Below, in pieces: positions 44,556 through 53,841 of a stretch of DNA of 64,000 bases. The notes under the pieces are model-generated. The model was not told the origin of the DNA and did no database searches. It saw only the letters and a program-made list of their open reading frames with translations. Source of the stretch: JAYEIA01 sp964472505 (GTDB lineage Bacteria > Bacteroidota > Bacteroidia > Bacteroidales > JAADGE01). The stretch lies in assembly GCA_964472505.1 (NCBI GenBank), contig CAYYQW010000010.1, positions 15,000 to 78,999 on the forward strand. The letters are read 5' to 3'. Made by a program: the position numbers and the translations under genes. Position 1 is the stretch's first letter. Every line of letters begins with the position of its first letter.

Positions 44556-45365
44556 ATGAAATTAAAAACACTCATTATATCCACTTTATCGGTTTTTCTG
44601 ATTTTTACAACCGGCTCATGCGAATATCATAAATTGAAAAAAAGCAAAAACCCGGAAGTAAAAACACAGGCAGCACACGATTACTACAATGAAGGCAAAT
44701 TTGCGAAAGCCCTGCCGCTTTATGAAGACATTATTCTTATGAAGCGTAATACACAAGGCTACGAAGAAATTCTTTACCGCTATGCCGATTCATACTATCA
44801 GGTAAAAGATTATATACTGGCCGGTTACTATTTCAGAAAATTTACCGAAGCATTTCCTAAAAGCGAATATGCCGAAGAAGCACAGTATATGAGTGCTTAC
44901 TGCTATTATCTTGATGCTCCGAAAACGACATTGGATCAGGAAGCCACCTATACAGCCATTAACGAGTTCAGTCTGTTTCTTTCAAAGTATCCAAACAGCG
45001 ATAAAGTAGATCAATGCAATACACTAATTGATGAGCTGCGCGGAAAATTAGAAAAAAAAGCATTTGACAATGCCCGACTATATTTTGACTTGGGTCATTT
45101 CAAAGCGGCGGTTACGGCATTAAAAAACACACTGGAAGATTTTCCGGATACACAATATGAAGAGGAGACACGTTTCTTAATCTTCAAATCGGCCTACATA
45201 TACGCTGATAAAAGCATAAGTTCAAAACAGCAGGAACGTTATCAAGATGCAGCCAAATATTATAAACAATTCATTAACCGGTTTCCAAATTCGGAATTCC
45301 GAAAAGAAGCCGACAAATTAAGCAGTGAAATAAACGAAATATTAGAAAAAAGTAAAGCAATATAA
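44556..45365 (+). CDS. bamD: Outer-membrane assembly lipoprotein BamD
   Basis: A 269-residue TPR lipoprotein of the BAM complex that inserts beta-barrel proteins. The signal peptide ends in TTGSC (lipid-bearing Cys22), then about five TPR-like repeats follow (for example DYYNEGKFAKALPLYEDI and AGYYFRKFTEAFPKSEYAEEA). It opens a four-gene run, 2 bp before rpoZ, conserved in Bacteroidota. Confidence 0.92.
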   Translation: MKLKTLIISTLSVFLIFTTGSCEYHKLKKSKNPEVKTQAAHDYYNEGKFAKALPLYEDIILMKRNTQGYEEILYRYADSYYQVKDYILAGYYFRKFTEAFPKSEYAEEAQYMSAYCYYLDAPKTTLDQEATYTAINEFSLFLSKYPNSDKVDQCNTLIDELRGKLEKKAFDNARLYFDLGHFKAAVTALKNTLEDFPDTQYEEETRFLIFKSAYIYADKSISSKQQERYQDAAKYYKQFINRFPNSEFRKEADKLSSEINEILEKSKAI

Positions 45366-45367
45366 CT

Positions 45368-45700
45368 ATGGATTACAAAAAAACAACAGCTTCGGAAACA
45401 ACAATTACCCGAAATCTCGATGAATTTAAGCAAAAAACCGGCAATATATACAAAGCCATAGCAGTTATGGCCAAACGTGCCGACCAAATAAGCACTGAAA
45501 TTAAGGGAGAACTGGATCAAAAATTAGAAGAATTTGCTTCATACACCGATAACTTAGAAGAGGTATTTGAAAATCGGGAACAAATAGAAATCTCCAAATT
45601 TTATGAGCGCCTTCCCAAGCCTTCATTAATCTCGGCGGAAGAAATGATAAACGACGAAATATATTTCAGAGACCCACAAGAAACTGAAGACAAAAAATAA
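45368..45700 (+). CDS. rpoZ: RNA polymerase omega (Rpb6-family) subunit
   Basis: A 110-residue omega-type subunit. The Rpb6/omega core is TGNIYKAIAVMAKRADQISTE (residues about 25-45), followed by an acidic C-terminal half. Its place between bamD and coaBC matches the standard Bacteroidota order. The stop codon overlaps the coaBC ATG by one base. Confidence 0.88.
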   Translation: MDYKKTTASETTITRNLDEFKQKTGNIYKAIAVMAKRADQISTEIKGELDQKLEEFASYTDNLEEVFENREQIEISKFYERLPKPSLISAEEMINDEIYFRDPQETEDKK

Positions 45701-46917
45701 TGGGCGATTATATCCCAAAACTCAAAGGCAAACACTTTATAGTAGGAATAACCGGAGGAATAGCTGCTTACAAAGCGGCTATTCTTATTAGATTACTGGT
45801 GAAACAAGGTGCTGAAGTTCAAGTGCTCATGACCGAACATGCCAAAGCTTTCATAACGCCGCTTACCGTAGCTACGCTCTCCAAGCGTCCGGTGCTCACC
45901 GAGTTCTTTAATCCGGAAAACGGACAATGGAACAGCCATGTAGATATCGGCACACAAGCCGACGGATTTATTATTGCTCCCGCTACAGCCAACACAATGG
46001 CAAAAGCAGCTAATGGTATAGCCGATAACTTACTGCTCACAACATATCTCTCGGCACGCTGTCCCATATTTTGGGCTCCGGCCATGGATTTGGACATGTT
46101 CAAACATCCCGCAACTCAAGAAAACATTGAAATACTCAGAAAAAGAGGCGACCAATTCATAGACCCTACTGCCGGAGAACTTGCCAGCGGGCTGGAAGGG
46201 AAAGGCCGAATGGCCGAACCCGAAAACATCCTGCAGGCTGTTTTAAATAAATTTACGCAAAATCAAAAGCTCAGCGGAAAACAAGTTATGATTACCGCCG
46301 GGCCCACCCGTGAGCCCATAGACCCGGTTCGCTATATCGGTAATCACTCCTCCGGAAAAATGGGTTTTGCTTTGGCAGAAGAAGCCGCCGAGCGCGGTGC
46401 TCAGGTTCAGCTTATAAGCGGGCCGGTAAGTCTTTCGGCAAAACATCCAAACATTCATCTGATTTCGGTCAATACAGCTGATGAAATGCACCAAGCCGCC
46501 GAAAAAATATTTCCAAAAACAGACATAGCCATTTTTGCAGCCGCAGTAGCTGATTTCAAACCCAAAACCGCAGCAAAAAGTAAGCTAAAAAAAGACCGGC
46601 TTAGCAAACAAATTGAACTCAGCCCCAATATAGACATTGCCAAAACTCTGGGCAAAAACAAACCGGACAATACAATAACCGTAGGTTTTGCTTTGGAAAC
46701 CGACAATGAGCTGAAAAATGCAGAAGAAAAACTGAAAAAAAAGAATTTTGACCTTATCGTGCTAAACTCACTGCAAGACAAAGGCGCAGGATTTGCTCAC
46801 GATACCAATAAAATATCTGTTCTGGATAAAAACAATAATATCGAGCATTATGAGTTAAAAACAAAAGCAGAAGTAGCCTGCGACATTTGGACAGAAATTT
46901 CAAAACTTTTAAAATAA
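45700..46917 (+). CDS. coaBC: Bifunctional phosphopantothenoylcysteine decarboxylase/synthetase
   Basis: Catalyses two steps of coenzyme A synthesis. The N-terminal flavoprotein CoaC half (about 1-185) has GGIAAYKA, the catalytic His in NSHVDIG and PAMDLDMF; the CoaB half (about 190-400) has TAGPTREPIDPVRYIGNHSSGKMG and AAVADFKPK plus the KLKK loop. Length 405 is typical. It overlaps the start region of the following gene. Confidence 0.96.
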   Translation: MGDYIPKLKGKHFIVGITGGIAAYKAAILIRLLVKQGAEVQVLMTEHAKAFITPLTVATLSKRPVLTEFFNPENGQWNSHVDIGTQADGFIIAPATANTMAKAANGIADNLLLTTYLSARCPIFWAPAMDLDMFKHPATQENIEILRKRGDQFIDPTAGELASGLEGKGRMAEPENILQAVLNKFTQNQKLSGKQVMITAGPTREPIDPVRYIGNHSSGKMGFALAEEAAERGAQVQLISGPVSLSAKHPNIHLISVNTADEMHQAAEKIFPKTDIAIFAAAVADFKPKTAAKSKLKKDRLSKQIELSPNIDIAKTLGKNKPDNTITVGFALETDNELKNAEEKLKKKNFDLIVLNSLQDKGAGFAHDTNKISVLDKNNNIEHYELKTKAEVACDIWTEISKLLK

Positions 46918-46925
46918 TACTTCGT

Positions 46926-47825
46926 ATGCGATTTATTATCGTACTCATAATAAGCCTTTTACCCATTAAGCTGTCGGCACAGGAGCTCATGTGTAATGTG
47001 CAGATTAATCACAGTCAAATTCAAGGAACCAGCACTCAGGTTTTTCAGAATCTGCAAAGAGACATGAATGAGTTTATGAATAACCGAAAATGGACCAATC
47101 ACATCTTCGGAAACAATGAGCGCATTGAGTGCCGAATTATGATTAATCTGACCGATTATAACAATATTGATAAGTTTCGAGGCACAATAACCGTACAATC
47201 AGTTCGGCCTGTTTACAATACCAATTACAACTCCGTTCTGATAAACCACAAAGAAAAAGATAATTTATTCGAGTTTGAATATACCGAAGGACAAAGGCTG
47301 GAGTTTAATGAAAATACACACCTTTCAAACCTAACTTCCGTGCTTGCATTCTATGCATACATCTTTATCGGTTTGGACTACGACTCCTTTGGCTTAATGA
47401 GCGGAACGCCCTATTTTCAGAAAGCCATGCAAATTGTAAACAATGCACAATCGGGTACCGAGCCGGGTTGGAAAGCCCATGAAAGCTCAGACCGATCGAA
47501 TCGCTATTACCTTGCCGAAAACCTGCTCAACAATGCCAACGAGCCTTTGCGCAGATTTTATTATCATTATCACCGCTTAGGTTTGGATGCCATGAGCGAA
47601 GATGCCAACAGAGGACGCGGCGAAATCACCAAGAATTTGAAAGCTTTACGCTCGGTGTACAACAAAGATCCGAACTCATTTCTGCTGAAAATCATTCTCA
47701 CCACAAAAATGGATGAGTTTGTAAATATATATTCCGAGGGTACCGTAAATCAAAAGAAAGAAGCTTACAACATTCTTAAAGATGTAGCTCCTACCAATGA
47801 TAAGGTAAATAAAATTTTAGATTAG
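46926..47825 (+). CDS. DUF4835-family exported protein (possible PorD)
   Basis: A 299-residue periplasmic or outer-membrane protein with a signal peptide (MRFIIVLIISLLPIKLSAQ). Blocks QVFQNLQRDMNEFMNNRKWT, FEFTEGQRLEF-like FEYTEGQRLEFNEN, LAFYAYIFIGLDYDSF and GTPYFQKAMQIV match the DUF4835 family that always follows coaBC in Bacteroidota. I recall this family being linked to type IX secretion under the name PorD, but this is from memory. The start at 46926 gives a proper signal peptide; an earlier start at 46887 overlaps coaBC. recN, its usual next neighbour, is absent. Confidence 0.85.
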   Translation: MRFIIVLIISLLPIKLSAQELMCNVQINHSQIQGTSTQVFQNLQRDMNEFMNNRKWTNHIFGNNERIECRIMINLTDYNNIDKFRGTITVQSVRPVYNTNYNSVLINHKEKDNLFEFEYTEGQRLEFNENTHLSNLTSVLAFYAYIFIGLDYDSFGLMSGTPYFQKAMQIVNNAQSGTEPGWKAHESSDRSNRYYLAENLLNNANEPLRRFYYHYHRLGLDAMSEDANRGRGEITKNLKALRSVYNKDPNSFLLKIILTTKMDEFVNIYSEGTVNQKKEAYNILKDVAPTNDKVNKILD

Positions 47826-48133
47826 TACTCGTAATCAACCGAGGTAAAAACACCGCCTACTTCACGGATAAAATTCACAACTTCGGCATGATCCGGATGT
47901 TTCTTATAGGCTTCCAATTCATCCAAATTAATAAAATCGGAAACTAAAACCAGATCCTGGTAATTTGGTTTGTCTGCAGACGAATAAATATTCTGTCCGG
48001 TATCGTAGGCTTTTATTTCTTTAATTTTCTCCGGTAATCTGTCCAAGCGATTTAAGATTTCCGTAGCCATCTCCGAACGCTCTTCTTCGTTATCAATGCC
48101 TTCAAGCCTAATCATTACAACATGTTTTATCAT
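47822..48133 (-). CDS. Dabb-family (stress-responsive A/B barrel) protein
   Basis: A 103-residue dimeric alpha/beta-barrel protein. It starts MIKHVVMIRL, contains DLVLVSDFINLDELEAYKKHPDHAEV and ends near VGGVFTSVDYEY, all typical of Dabb proteins, whose roles range from stress proteins to cyclases. No active-site partner genes are near, so the function is open. An upstream start (48157) is rejected because the family begins at MIKHVV. It converges with and overlaps the DUF4835 gene by 4 bp. Confidence 0.85.
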   Translation of the reverse strand: MIKHVVMIRLEGIDNEEERSEMATEILNRLDRLPEKIKEIKAYDTGQNIYSSADKPNYQDLVLVSDFINLDELEAYKKHPDHAEVVNFIREVGGVFTSVDYEY

Positions 48134-48251
48134 CGCATCTAAATTTAATAAAAACAAACTATTCCAATTTCAAAGAAAAGTATTATTATTTCATTTATAA
48201 AAAAAAATCCAACTGCCTTGAGATGTTATGTAGCAAGTTTTAGGGCTAATT

Positions 48252-48393
48252 ATTATGAATAGCGGCGGGATTTATCCCGCTGAAATATTATTGAAGAAAA
48301 TTGGCTTTAGCCAAAACAAACCTAACCTAACAGTTTTGGCTAAAGCCAAATAGAATGTAATCCTATACACCGGCATAAATGCCGACGCTATTT
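48252..48393. repeat. Composite palindromic element, copy 1
   Basis: A non-coding element of about 140 bp with three hairpins: GCGGGATTTATCCCGC (48264-48280), a pair of perfect 17-bp arms at 48301-48317 and 48333-48349, and CGGCATAAATGCCG (48371-48384). The ends AATAGCGGC and GCCGACGCTATT are roughly inverted. The first 47 bp recur at 52145-52191 with one or two changes. The remainder of the gap 48134-48624 holds only the ppdK terminator. Confidence 0.7.
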
Positions 48394-48570
48394 AATACCT
48401 GAAACTGAGGTGTTTATAAGCCCGTAAAGTAGAATTAGAATGAGTCATAAACTAAACACTGACAGCACATTCAACCGCTCTGTTTTCGCAAATGTTCATT
48501 GCGGGTAAAGCTCAAAATAATATTTAATCAATTAGGCTGCTGAACTTCATTCATTTTCATAAACAGCAAG

Positions 48571-48602
48571 AAAAAAGCCGAGCTCTTTGAGCTCGGCTTT
48601 TT
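48571..48602 (-). terminator. Terminator of ppdK
   Basis: A perfect 14-bp stem (48572-48585 with 48589-48602) with a 3-nt loop ends in T residues on both strands, about 22 bp after the ppdK stop. Confidence 0.9.
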
Positions 48603-48624
48603 AACAGTACAAATATAAACAAAT

Positions 48625-51354
48625 TTACAATGTTTCTCTGATTACGGCTTGAGCGGCTGCCAAGCGTGCAATCGGCACACGATAAGGCGAACAGCTTACA
48701 TAGTCCAAGCCCGTGCGGTGGCAAAATTCAACCGAAGAAGGTTCTCCGCCGTGCTCTCCGCAGATTCCGAGCTTAATATCGGGACGGGTTTGGCGTCCTT
48801 TCTTAACAGCCATTTCCACGAGTTGGCCAACACCTTCCTGATCCAATACTTGGAAAGGATCGTGCTTAAGCAGGCCTTTCTCAAGATAAATCGGCAAGAA
48901 TTTACCGGCATCATCACGCGAGTAACCGAAAGCCATTTGCGTAAGGTCATTGGTTCCGAATGAGAAGAACTCAGCTGATTCTGCAATTTCATCGGCAGTT
49001 AAGGCTGCACGCGGAATCTCAATCATGGTTCCTACCAAATGATCAATGGTATCATTACGCTCTTCAAAAATTTCTTTAATGGTACTGCGTACGATATCTT
49101 CCTGCAATTTCATTTCAGCCAAAGTTCCGGTAAGCGGAATCATGATCTCAGGTATAGCAGTAACACCTTTTTTCTTAAGGTTGAGAGCTGCTTCGATAAT
49201 GGCTCTGGTTTGCATCTCGGTAATTTCCGGATAGGTATTTCCCAGACGGCAACCGCGGTGTCCGAGCATGGGATTAAATTCCGAAAGCTCTTCAATTTTA
49301 GCTTTAATGACATCGATGGAAACGCCCATGGCGTCGGCCATTAGTTGTTGGCCTTTTTCATCATGCGGCACAAATTCGTGCAATGGCGGATCCAGCAAAC
49401 GAACCGTTACCGGCAAATCGTGCATGGCTTCAAATATACCTTCAAAGTCTTTGCGCTGAATGGGCAGTAATTTGTCAAGTGCTGCTCTTCGTCCTTCTTC
49501 GTTTTCGGAAAGAATCATTTCACGCATGGCACGAATTTTTTCTCCTTCGAAGAACATGTGCTCGGTACGTGTCAGTCCGATTCCTTTAGCACCAAATTCG
49601 CGAGCTACACGGGCATCCCCGGGTGTGTCGGCATTTGTGCGCACATACATTCTTGAGTGTTTATCGGCCAGTTCCATAAGCTTGCCAAAATCACCGCTAA
49701 GTTCGGGATCAATGGTTTTAATTTTTCCGTCAAGTACCTGTCCGGTTGTTCCGTTCAATGAAATCCAGTCGCCTTCTTTGTAAACTTTATCGGCAGCTGT
49801 CATTGTTCGTTCTTTATAATTAATTTTAATTCCGGAAGCTCCTGATACGCAGCATTTACCCATTCCGCGAGCTACAACGGCAGCGTGTGAGGTCATTCCG
49901 CCTCGTGCGGTAAGAATTCCTTTAGCGGCATCCATACCGGCAAGGTCTTCGGGTGAAGTTTCTATGCGAACCAAAATTACGTTCTCTCCTTTTGCTCTGA
50001 GTGCTTCTGCATCATCGGCATGGAAAACAATTTTGCCGGTAGCGGCTCCGGGTGATGCCGGCAAACCTTTAGCTACAATTTTGGTTTCAGCCAAAGCTTC
50101 TTTTTCAAAAACCGGGTGAAGCAATTCATCTAATCTATCGGGTTCCTGACGCATCAAAGCTTGTTTTTCGGTAATTTTGCCGTCATCAAACATATCCATG
50201 GCTATTTTTACCATAGCAGCTCCCGTACGTTTACCGGTTCTGGTTTGTAAAAACCACAACTTGCCGTCTTGAATGGTAAATTCAAGGTCTTGCATATCTT
50301 TATAGTGGTCTTCCAACTTTTGTTGAATGCTGTCAAGTTCTTTATAAATTTCGGGCATGGCTTCTTCCAAAGAAGGAAATTTAGCAGCTCTTTCTTCTTC
50401 AGAAATATCCTGCAATTTAGCCCAACGTTTAGAGCCTTCCAAGGTAATTTCCTGTGGAGTTCGTACACCGGCCACAACGTCTTCTCCTTGAGCATCAATT
50501 AAATATTCTCCGTTGAAAATATCTTCGCCGGTAGCGGCATCGCGCGTAAAGGCTACACCGGTAGCTGAGTTTTTACCCATATTACCGTAAACCATGGCTT
50601 GTACATTAACGGCCGTTCCCCATTCTGCGGGTATGTTGTTAATCTTTCTGTAATACACGGCACGTTCGGTATTCCAGCTGTCGAAAACAGCCAAAACTGA
50701 GCCCCAAAGTTGCTCCCAAGGATCGGTCGGAAAATCTTTTCCGGTACGTTTCTTAACGGCTGCTTTAAACTGTGCCACCAAAGTTTTTAAATCGTCAACG
50801 GTAAATTCCGTATCGTTTTCAATTCCTTTGGATTCTTTAAGTTCTTCCATGATGGCTTCAAAAGGATCAATGTCTTCTTTTGATTCGGGTTTCATGCCCA
50901 TAACCACATCACCGTACATTTGAATAAATCGGCGGTATGAGTCCCAAGCAAAACGTTCGTTATTCGTTCTATCTGCAATTCCTTTCACTGCATCATCGTT
51001 CAATCCGAGGTTGAGTACGGTATCCATCATTCCCGGCATGGAAACTCTGGCTCCCGAGCGCACGGAAAGCAACAAGGGATTTTGGTCATCGCCAAATTTC
51101 GCATTCATTATTTTTTCCACATATCGAACACCGGCTTCCACCTCGTCTTTTAACAGTTCGGTAATTTTATCTCTGCCGAGTTCGTTGTATTCGGTACATG
51201 CATCGGTTGTAATCGTAAAGCCGGGAGGCACGGGAACGCCTATCAAATTCATCTCGGCTAAGTTGGCGCCTTTTCCGCCCAACAAATTCTTCATTTCGGT
51301 TTTACCCTCGGCTTCTTTGTTACCAAAGGTGTAAACACGTTTTTTGTCTGCCAT
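48625..51354 (-). CDS. ppdK: Pyruvate, phosphate dikinase
   Basis: A 909-residue enzyme interconverting pyruvate, ATP and phosphate with phosphoenolpyruvate, AMP and pyrophosphate. The ATP-grasp N-terminal domain (KGANLAEMNLIGVPVPPGF, SVRSGARVSMPGMMDTVLNLG), the swivelling phosphohistidine domain with the catalytic His490 in GGMTSHAAVVARGMGK, and the TIM-barrel PEP domain (GLTRTEHMF, GICGEHGGEP, Cys near the end) are all complete. A longer frame reaches 51465, but MADKKRVYTFG is the standard start. It is a single gene and fits glycolysis/gluconeogenesis in anaerobic Bacteroidota. Confidence 0.97.
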   Translation of the reverse strand: MADKKRVYTFGNKEAEGKTEMKNLLGGKGANLAEMNLIGVPVPPGFTITTDACTEYNELGRDKITELLKDEVEAGVRYVEKIMNAKFGDDQNPLLLSVRSGARVSMPGMMDTVLNLGLNDDAVKGIADRTNNERFAWDSYRRFIQMYGDVVMGMKPESKEDIDPFEAIMEELKESKGIENDTEFTVDDLKTLVAQFKAAVKKRTGKDFPTDPWEQLWGSVLAVFDSWNTERAVYYRKINNIPAEWGTAVNVQAMVYGNMGKNSATGVAFTRDAATGEDIFNGEYLIDAQGEDVVAGVRTPQEITLEGSKRWAKLQDISEEERAAKFPSLEEAMPEIYKELDSIQQKLEDHYKDMQDLEFTIQDGKLWFLQTRTGKRTGAAMVKIAMDMFDDGKITEKQALMRQEPDRLDELLHPVFEKEALAETKIVAKGLPASPGAATGKIVFHADDAEALRAKGENVILVRIETSPEDLAGMDAAKGILTARGGMTSHAAVVARGMGKCCVSGASGIKINYKERTMTAADKVYKEGDWISLNGTTGQVLDGKIKTIDPELSGDFGKLMELADKHSRMYVRTNADTPGDARVAREFGAKGIGLTRTEHMFFEGEKIRAMREMILSENEEGRRAALDKLLPIQRKDFEGIFEAMHDLPVTVRLLDPPLHEFVPHDEKGQQLMADAMGVSIDVIKAKIEELSEFNPMLGHRGCRLGNTYPEITEMQTRAIIEAALNLKKKGVTAIPEIMIPLTGTLAEMKLQEDIVRSTIKEIFEERNDTIDHLVGTMIEIPRAALTADEIAESAEFFSFGTNDLTQMAFGYSRDDAGKFLPIYLEKGLLKHDPFQVLDQEGVGQLVEMAVKKGRQTRPDIKLGICGEHGGEPSSVEFCHRTGLDYVSCSPYRVPIARLAAAQAVIRETL

Positions 51355-52048
51355 ATTAATACAATTTTTATTTATATAATTAAAAATATTCTTCCAAAGT
51401 GTAAAAATAACAATATTTTGGATATTTGAAAATTTTACTGTTGGTCTTCGCAAAAACGAACTCAAAATTTAAGTACTGAATCACAACACTTTAAACAGAG
51501 CTTTTGATTCTTAAATCGTTTGCGTAGTTTTTTAAAAAAATTTGCTTTGAAAGCAGAAATCCCATTTCCCAATCTCAAAAGGTATAAACATTAGTAACTA
51601 ATCAGTATAATTTGTCCAATTTCTCGGGACATATACCAAAGTATTTTTGAACCGGCTTGGAAATTCAGCGGAAACTAAACCCGGCTCTAACTCCTCCCCG
51701 GAGAGTTTCCGGTATTTCGTAAGAGGAAAACAGAACAAATGATGTTCGATATTATATTCCAAAAACCGAGGGGTTAACCCCTCGGTTTTATGCAGCGATT
51801 CCCTTCTCGGGAAGGGCAAGGGGTGGGTATAAAGACAGACGAATGATACAAATGAAACACATGAAATACTACTTACAATAATGCATATTGCCAATAACGA
51901 TAATCAATTAAATTACGGATAGAACCCATAGTTATTCAATGTCATTCATGGCTGCTTTACACTGATTAATCACAGATTTTAACGGCAAAGATTTTATTTT
52001 TTGTATTAGGTTTTAATACGTTATCATTAAAAAAGTTTCATTAAAATC

Positions 52049-52080
52049 AAAAGCTGCTTGAAAGAGCAGCTTTTGTTTTT
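52049..52080 (+). terminator. Orphan Rho-independent terminator
   Basis: The stem AAAAGCTGCT/AGCAGCTTTT followed by GTTTTTT is a strong plus-strand terminator, but no plus-strand gene ends upstream. It may close a small RNA or mark a lost gene. Confidence 0.7.
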
Positions 52081-52144
52081 TATAGAATTAAATAATTCTA
52101 CTTTTCGATCTGAAAAACATCTGATTATTAAAAGATTAACAACC

Positions 52145-52191
52145 ATTATGAATAGCGGGGGGATTTATCCCGCTGAAATAATATTGAAGAA
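52145..52191. repeat. Composite palindromic element, partial copy 2
   Basis: Near-identical to 48252-48298, including the hairpin around GGGATTTATCCCGC. Only the first part of the element is present. Confidence 0.7.
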
Positions 52192-52428
52192 ACCCGGTGC
52201 CGCTCGCGCGCGTTTGCACCTAAAATCCGAAAGATGTAATATAACTAATTGAAGAACAAACAGGTGAGGACGCCTGTTTGGACAAGGCTCGTTTCTGCCG
52301 GTGTCCTCACCGGCAGAACCTTAGAAAAAGACATTCGAACTTAAGGTTGCAACGCGTGCGTGAACAGCAAACAGTGCCGGAAAAAATCAAATTTATTTAC
52401 TATATTTGTTTTTATTAAAGCATAAGCA

Positions 52429-52702
52429 ATGTCAGACAAATATAAAATAAGCGATAAAGATAACTTGTCCCGAACTTGTTTCGGGAGGCCGTATTATCTC
52501 AGATTAACCGTTGTCGGGTGGGTAGATGTATTCACGCGTCCCAACCATAAAGCTGTTATTGTAGATTCATCAAAACTTGGTTCAAAATTTAATTGTAGAA
52601 AAGCCGGAAGAATATCTTTTTAGTTCGGTAAGAAATAATGCTGATATGGACAGTTTGACAGAGGTGGTTTTAGAATCATCGCAGCAGATTACTTATGGTT
52701 AG
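52429..52702 (+). pseudogene. REP-associated tyrosine transposase (RAYT) remnant
   Basis: The N-terminal RAYT sequence MSDKYKISDKDNL, then LTVVGWVDVFTRPNHKAVIVDS, is joined in another frame to the family's C-terminus (KPEEYLFSSVRNNADMD, ending QQITYG). The central catalytic part with the HUH and Tyr motifs is missing. A short palindrome (TCCCGAACTTGTTTCGGGA) interrupts the N-terminal part. The words CAACGCGTGCG (52350-52360) and CGCACGCGTTG (52713-52723) flank it as inverted repeats. RAYTs mobilise REP hairpins such as those around here. Confidence 0.8.
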
Positions 52703-52776
52703 GAAAGTAATTCGCACGCGTTGAAAACATGCGCGAGCAGGCAAATAGATTATACAAAATGAGATTCTAAAAAAAT

Positions 52777-53757
52777 ATGAATAATAAAATACTGATATAC
52801 AAAACCGAAGATGGAAAAATAAAAATTGAAACTCATTTTGAAAATGAGACTGTTTGGTTAAATATCGACCAAATAGCAGAACTTTTTCAAAAATCGCGTT
52901 CCACAGTCAATGAGCATATATTGAATATTTATAAAGAAGGTGAACTTGAAGAAGACGAAACAAAGAGAAAAATCGGGATTTCCGATTTTTCTACTAAACC
53001 GACCAATTTTTATAATCTTGATGTCATTATTTCAGTTGGTTACAGAGTAAAATCTCATCGTGGTGTTCATTTCAGAAAATGGGCAACTGCCATAATCAAA
53101 GAATATATGATTAAAGGCTTTGCCATGAACGACGAATTGCTGAAACAGTCCGGTGGCGGCAACTATTTTGATGAATTATTGGCTCGTATTCGAGATATTC
53201 GTTCTTCCGAAAAGGTATTTTGGAGAAAAGTGCTTGATATTTATGCAACAAGTATTGATTACGACCCCAAAGCAGAACATTCTATTCTGTTTTTTAAAAC
53301 TGTGCAAAATAAAATGCATTGGGCCTCTCATGGCGAAACAGCAGCAGAAACTATTTACAGTAGAGTAAATTCAGAAAAAAACAACATTGGATTAACAAAT
53401 TTCAAAAGAGAAATTCCAACTAAAAAAGAAGCAGAAATTGCAAAGAATTATCTAAATGAAGATGAATTAAATATTCTTAACAGAATGGTAGCTGCATATT
53501 TAGAAGTTGCCGAAATTCAGGCAATGAGCCAAATACCAATGTATATGAACGATTGGATAAAACAGTTGGATACTTTCCTGACAATGACAAATAAAGAAAT
53601 TTTACAACATTCAGGTTCAATTAGTCATAAACAAGCAATAGAAAAAGCACATACAGAATATGAAAAATACAAAGAGAAAATAAAAAACAGATTGTCACAA
53701 GTTGAGAAAGATTTTATTAAACAAATTGAAAATAAAACAAAAAGATTGAAAAAGTAA
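52777..53757 (+). CDS. RhuM-family protein
   Basis: A 326-residue protein of the virulence RhuM family. It opens with a DNA-binding-like region (ETVWLNIDQIAELFQKSRSTVNEHI, given in parts: WLNIDQIAELF, STVNEHILNIY), then NFYNLDVIISVGYRVKSHRG and FRKWATAIIKEYMIKGF, and a helical C-terminal half. RhuM genes are found on genomic islands and near toxin or restriction genes; their biochemical role is not settled. It is a single gene, downstream of the RAYT remnant, with AT-rich composition in keeping with acquired DNA. Confidence 0.87.
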   Translation: MNNKILIYKTEDGKIKIETHFENETVWLNIDQIAELFQKSRSTVNEHILNIYKEGELEEDETKRKIGISDFSTKPTNFYNLDVIISVGYRVKSHRGVHFRKWATAIIKEYMIKGFAMNDELLKQSGGGNYFDELLARIRDIRSSEKVFWRKVLDIYATSIDYDPKAEHSILFFKTVQNKMHWASHGETAAETIYSRVNSEKNNIGLTNFKREIPTKKEAEIAKNYLNEDELNILNRMVAAYLEVAEIQAMSQIPMYMNDWIKQLDTFLTMTNKEILQHSGSISHKQAIEKAHTEYEKYKEKIKNRLSQVEKDFIKQIENKTKRLKK

Positions 53758-53841
53758 GCATATCATCAGACTTAATGCCATTTTTTGCTTTTGTTTTGCT
53801 ATCGCAACACAAAAACAAAAAAAGGCATAAGTGCATTCACG

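Larger units (their letters stand above)
51355..52348. other. Non-coding gap with palindromes and an orphan terminator
   Basis: No supported gene. It holds a perfect 28-bp palindrome at 51762-51789, a REP-like stretch near 51800-51835, a strong hairpin at 52049-52080, a second copy of the composite element at 52145-52191, and a double hairpin near 52259-52317 built around GGTGAGGAC and GTCCTCACC. Confidence 0.6.

Noticed and set aside
51598..51894. A 98-codon minus-strand frame after ppdK
   Set aside because: It crosses the 28-bp palindrome and REP-like words, so it is unlikely to be coding.
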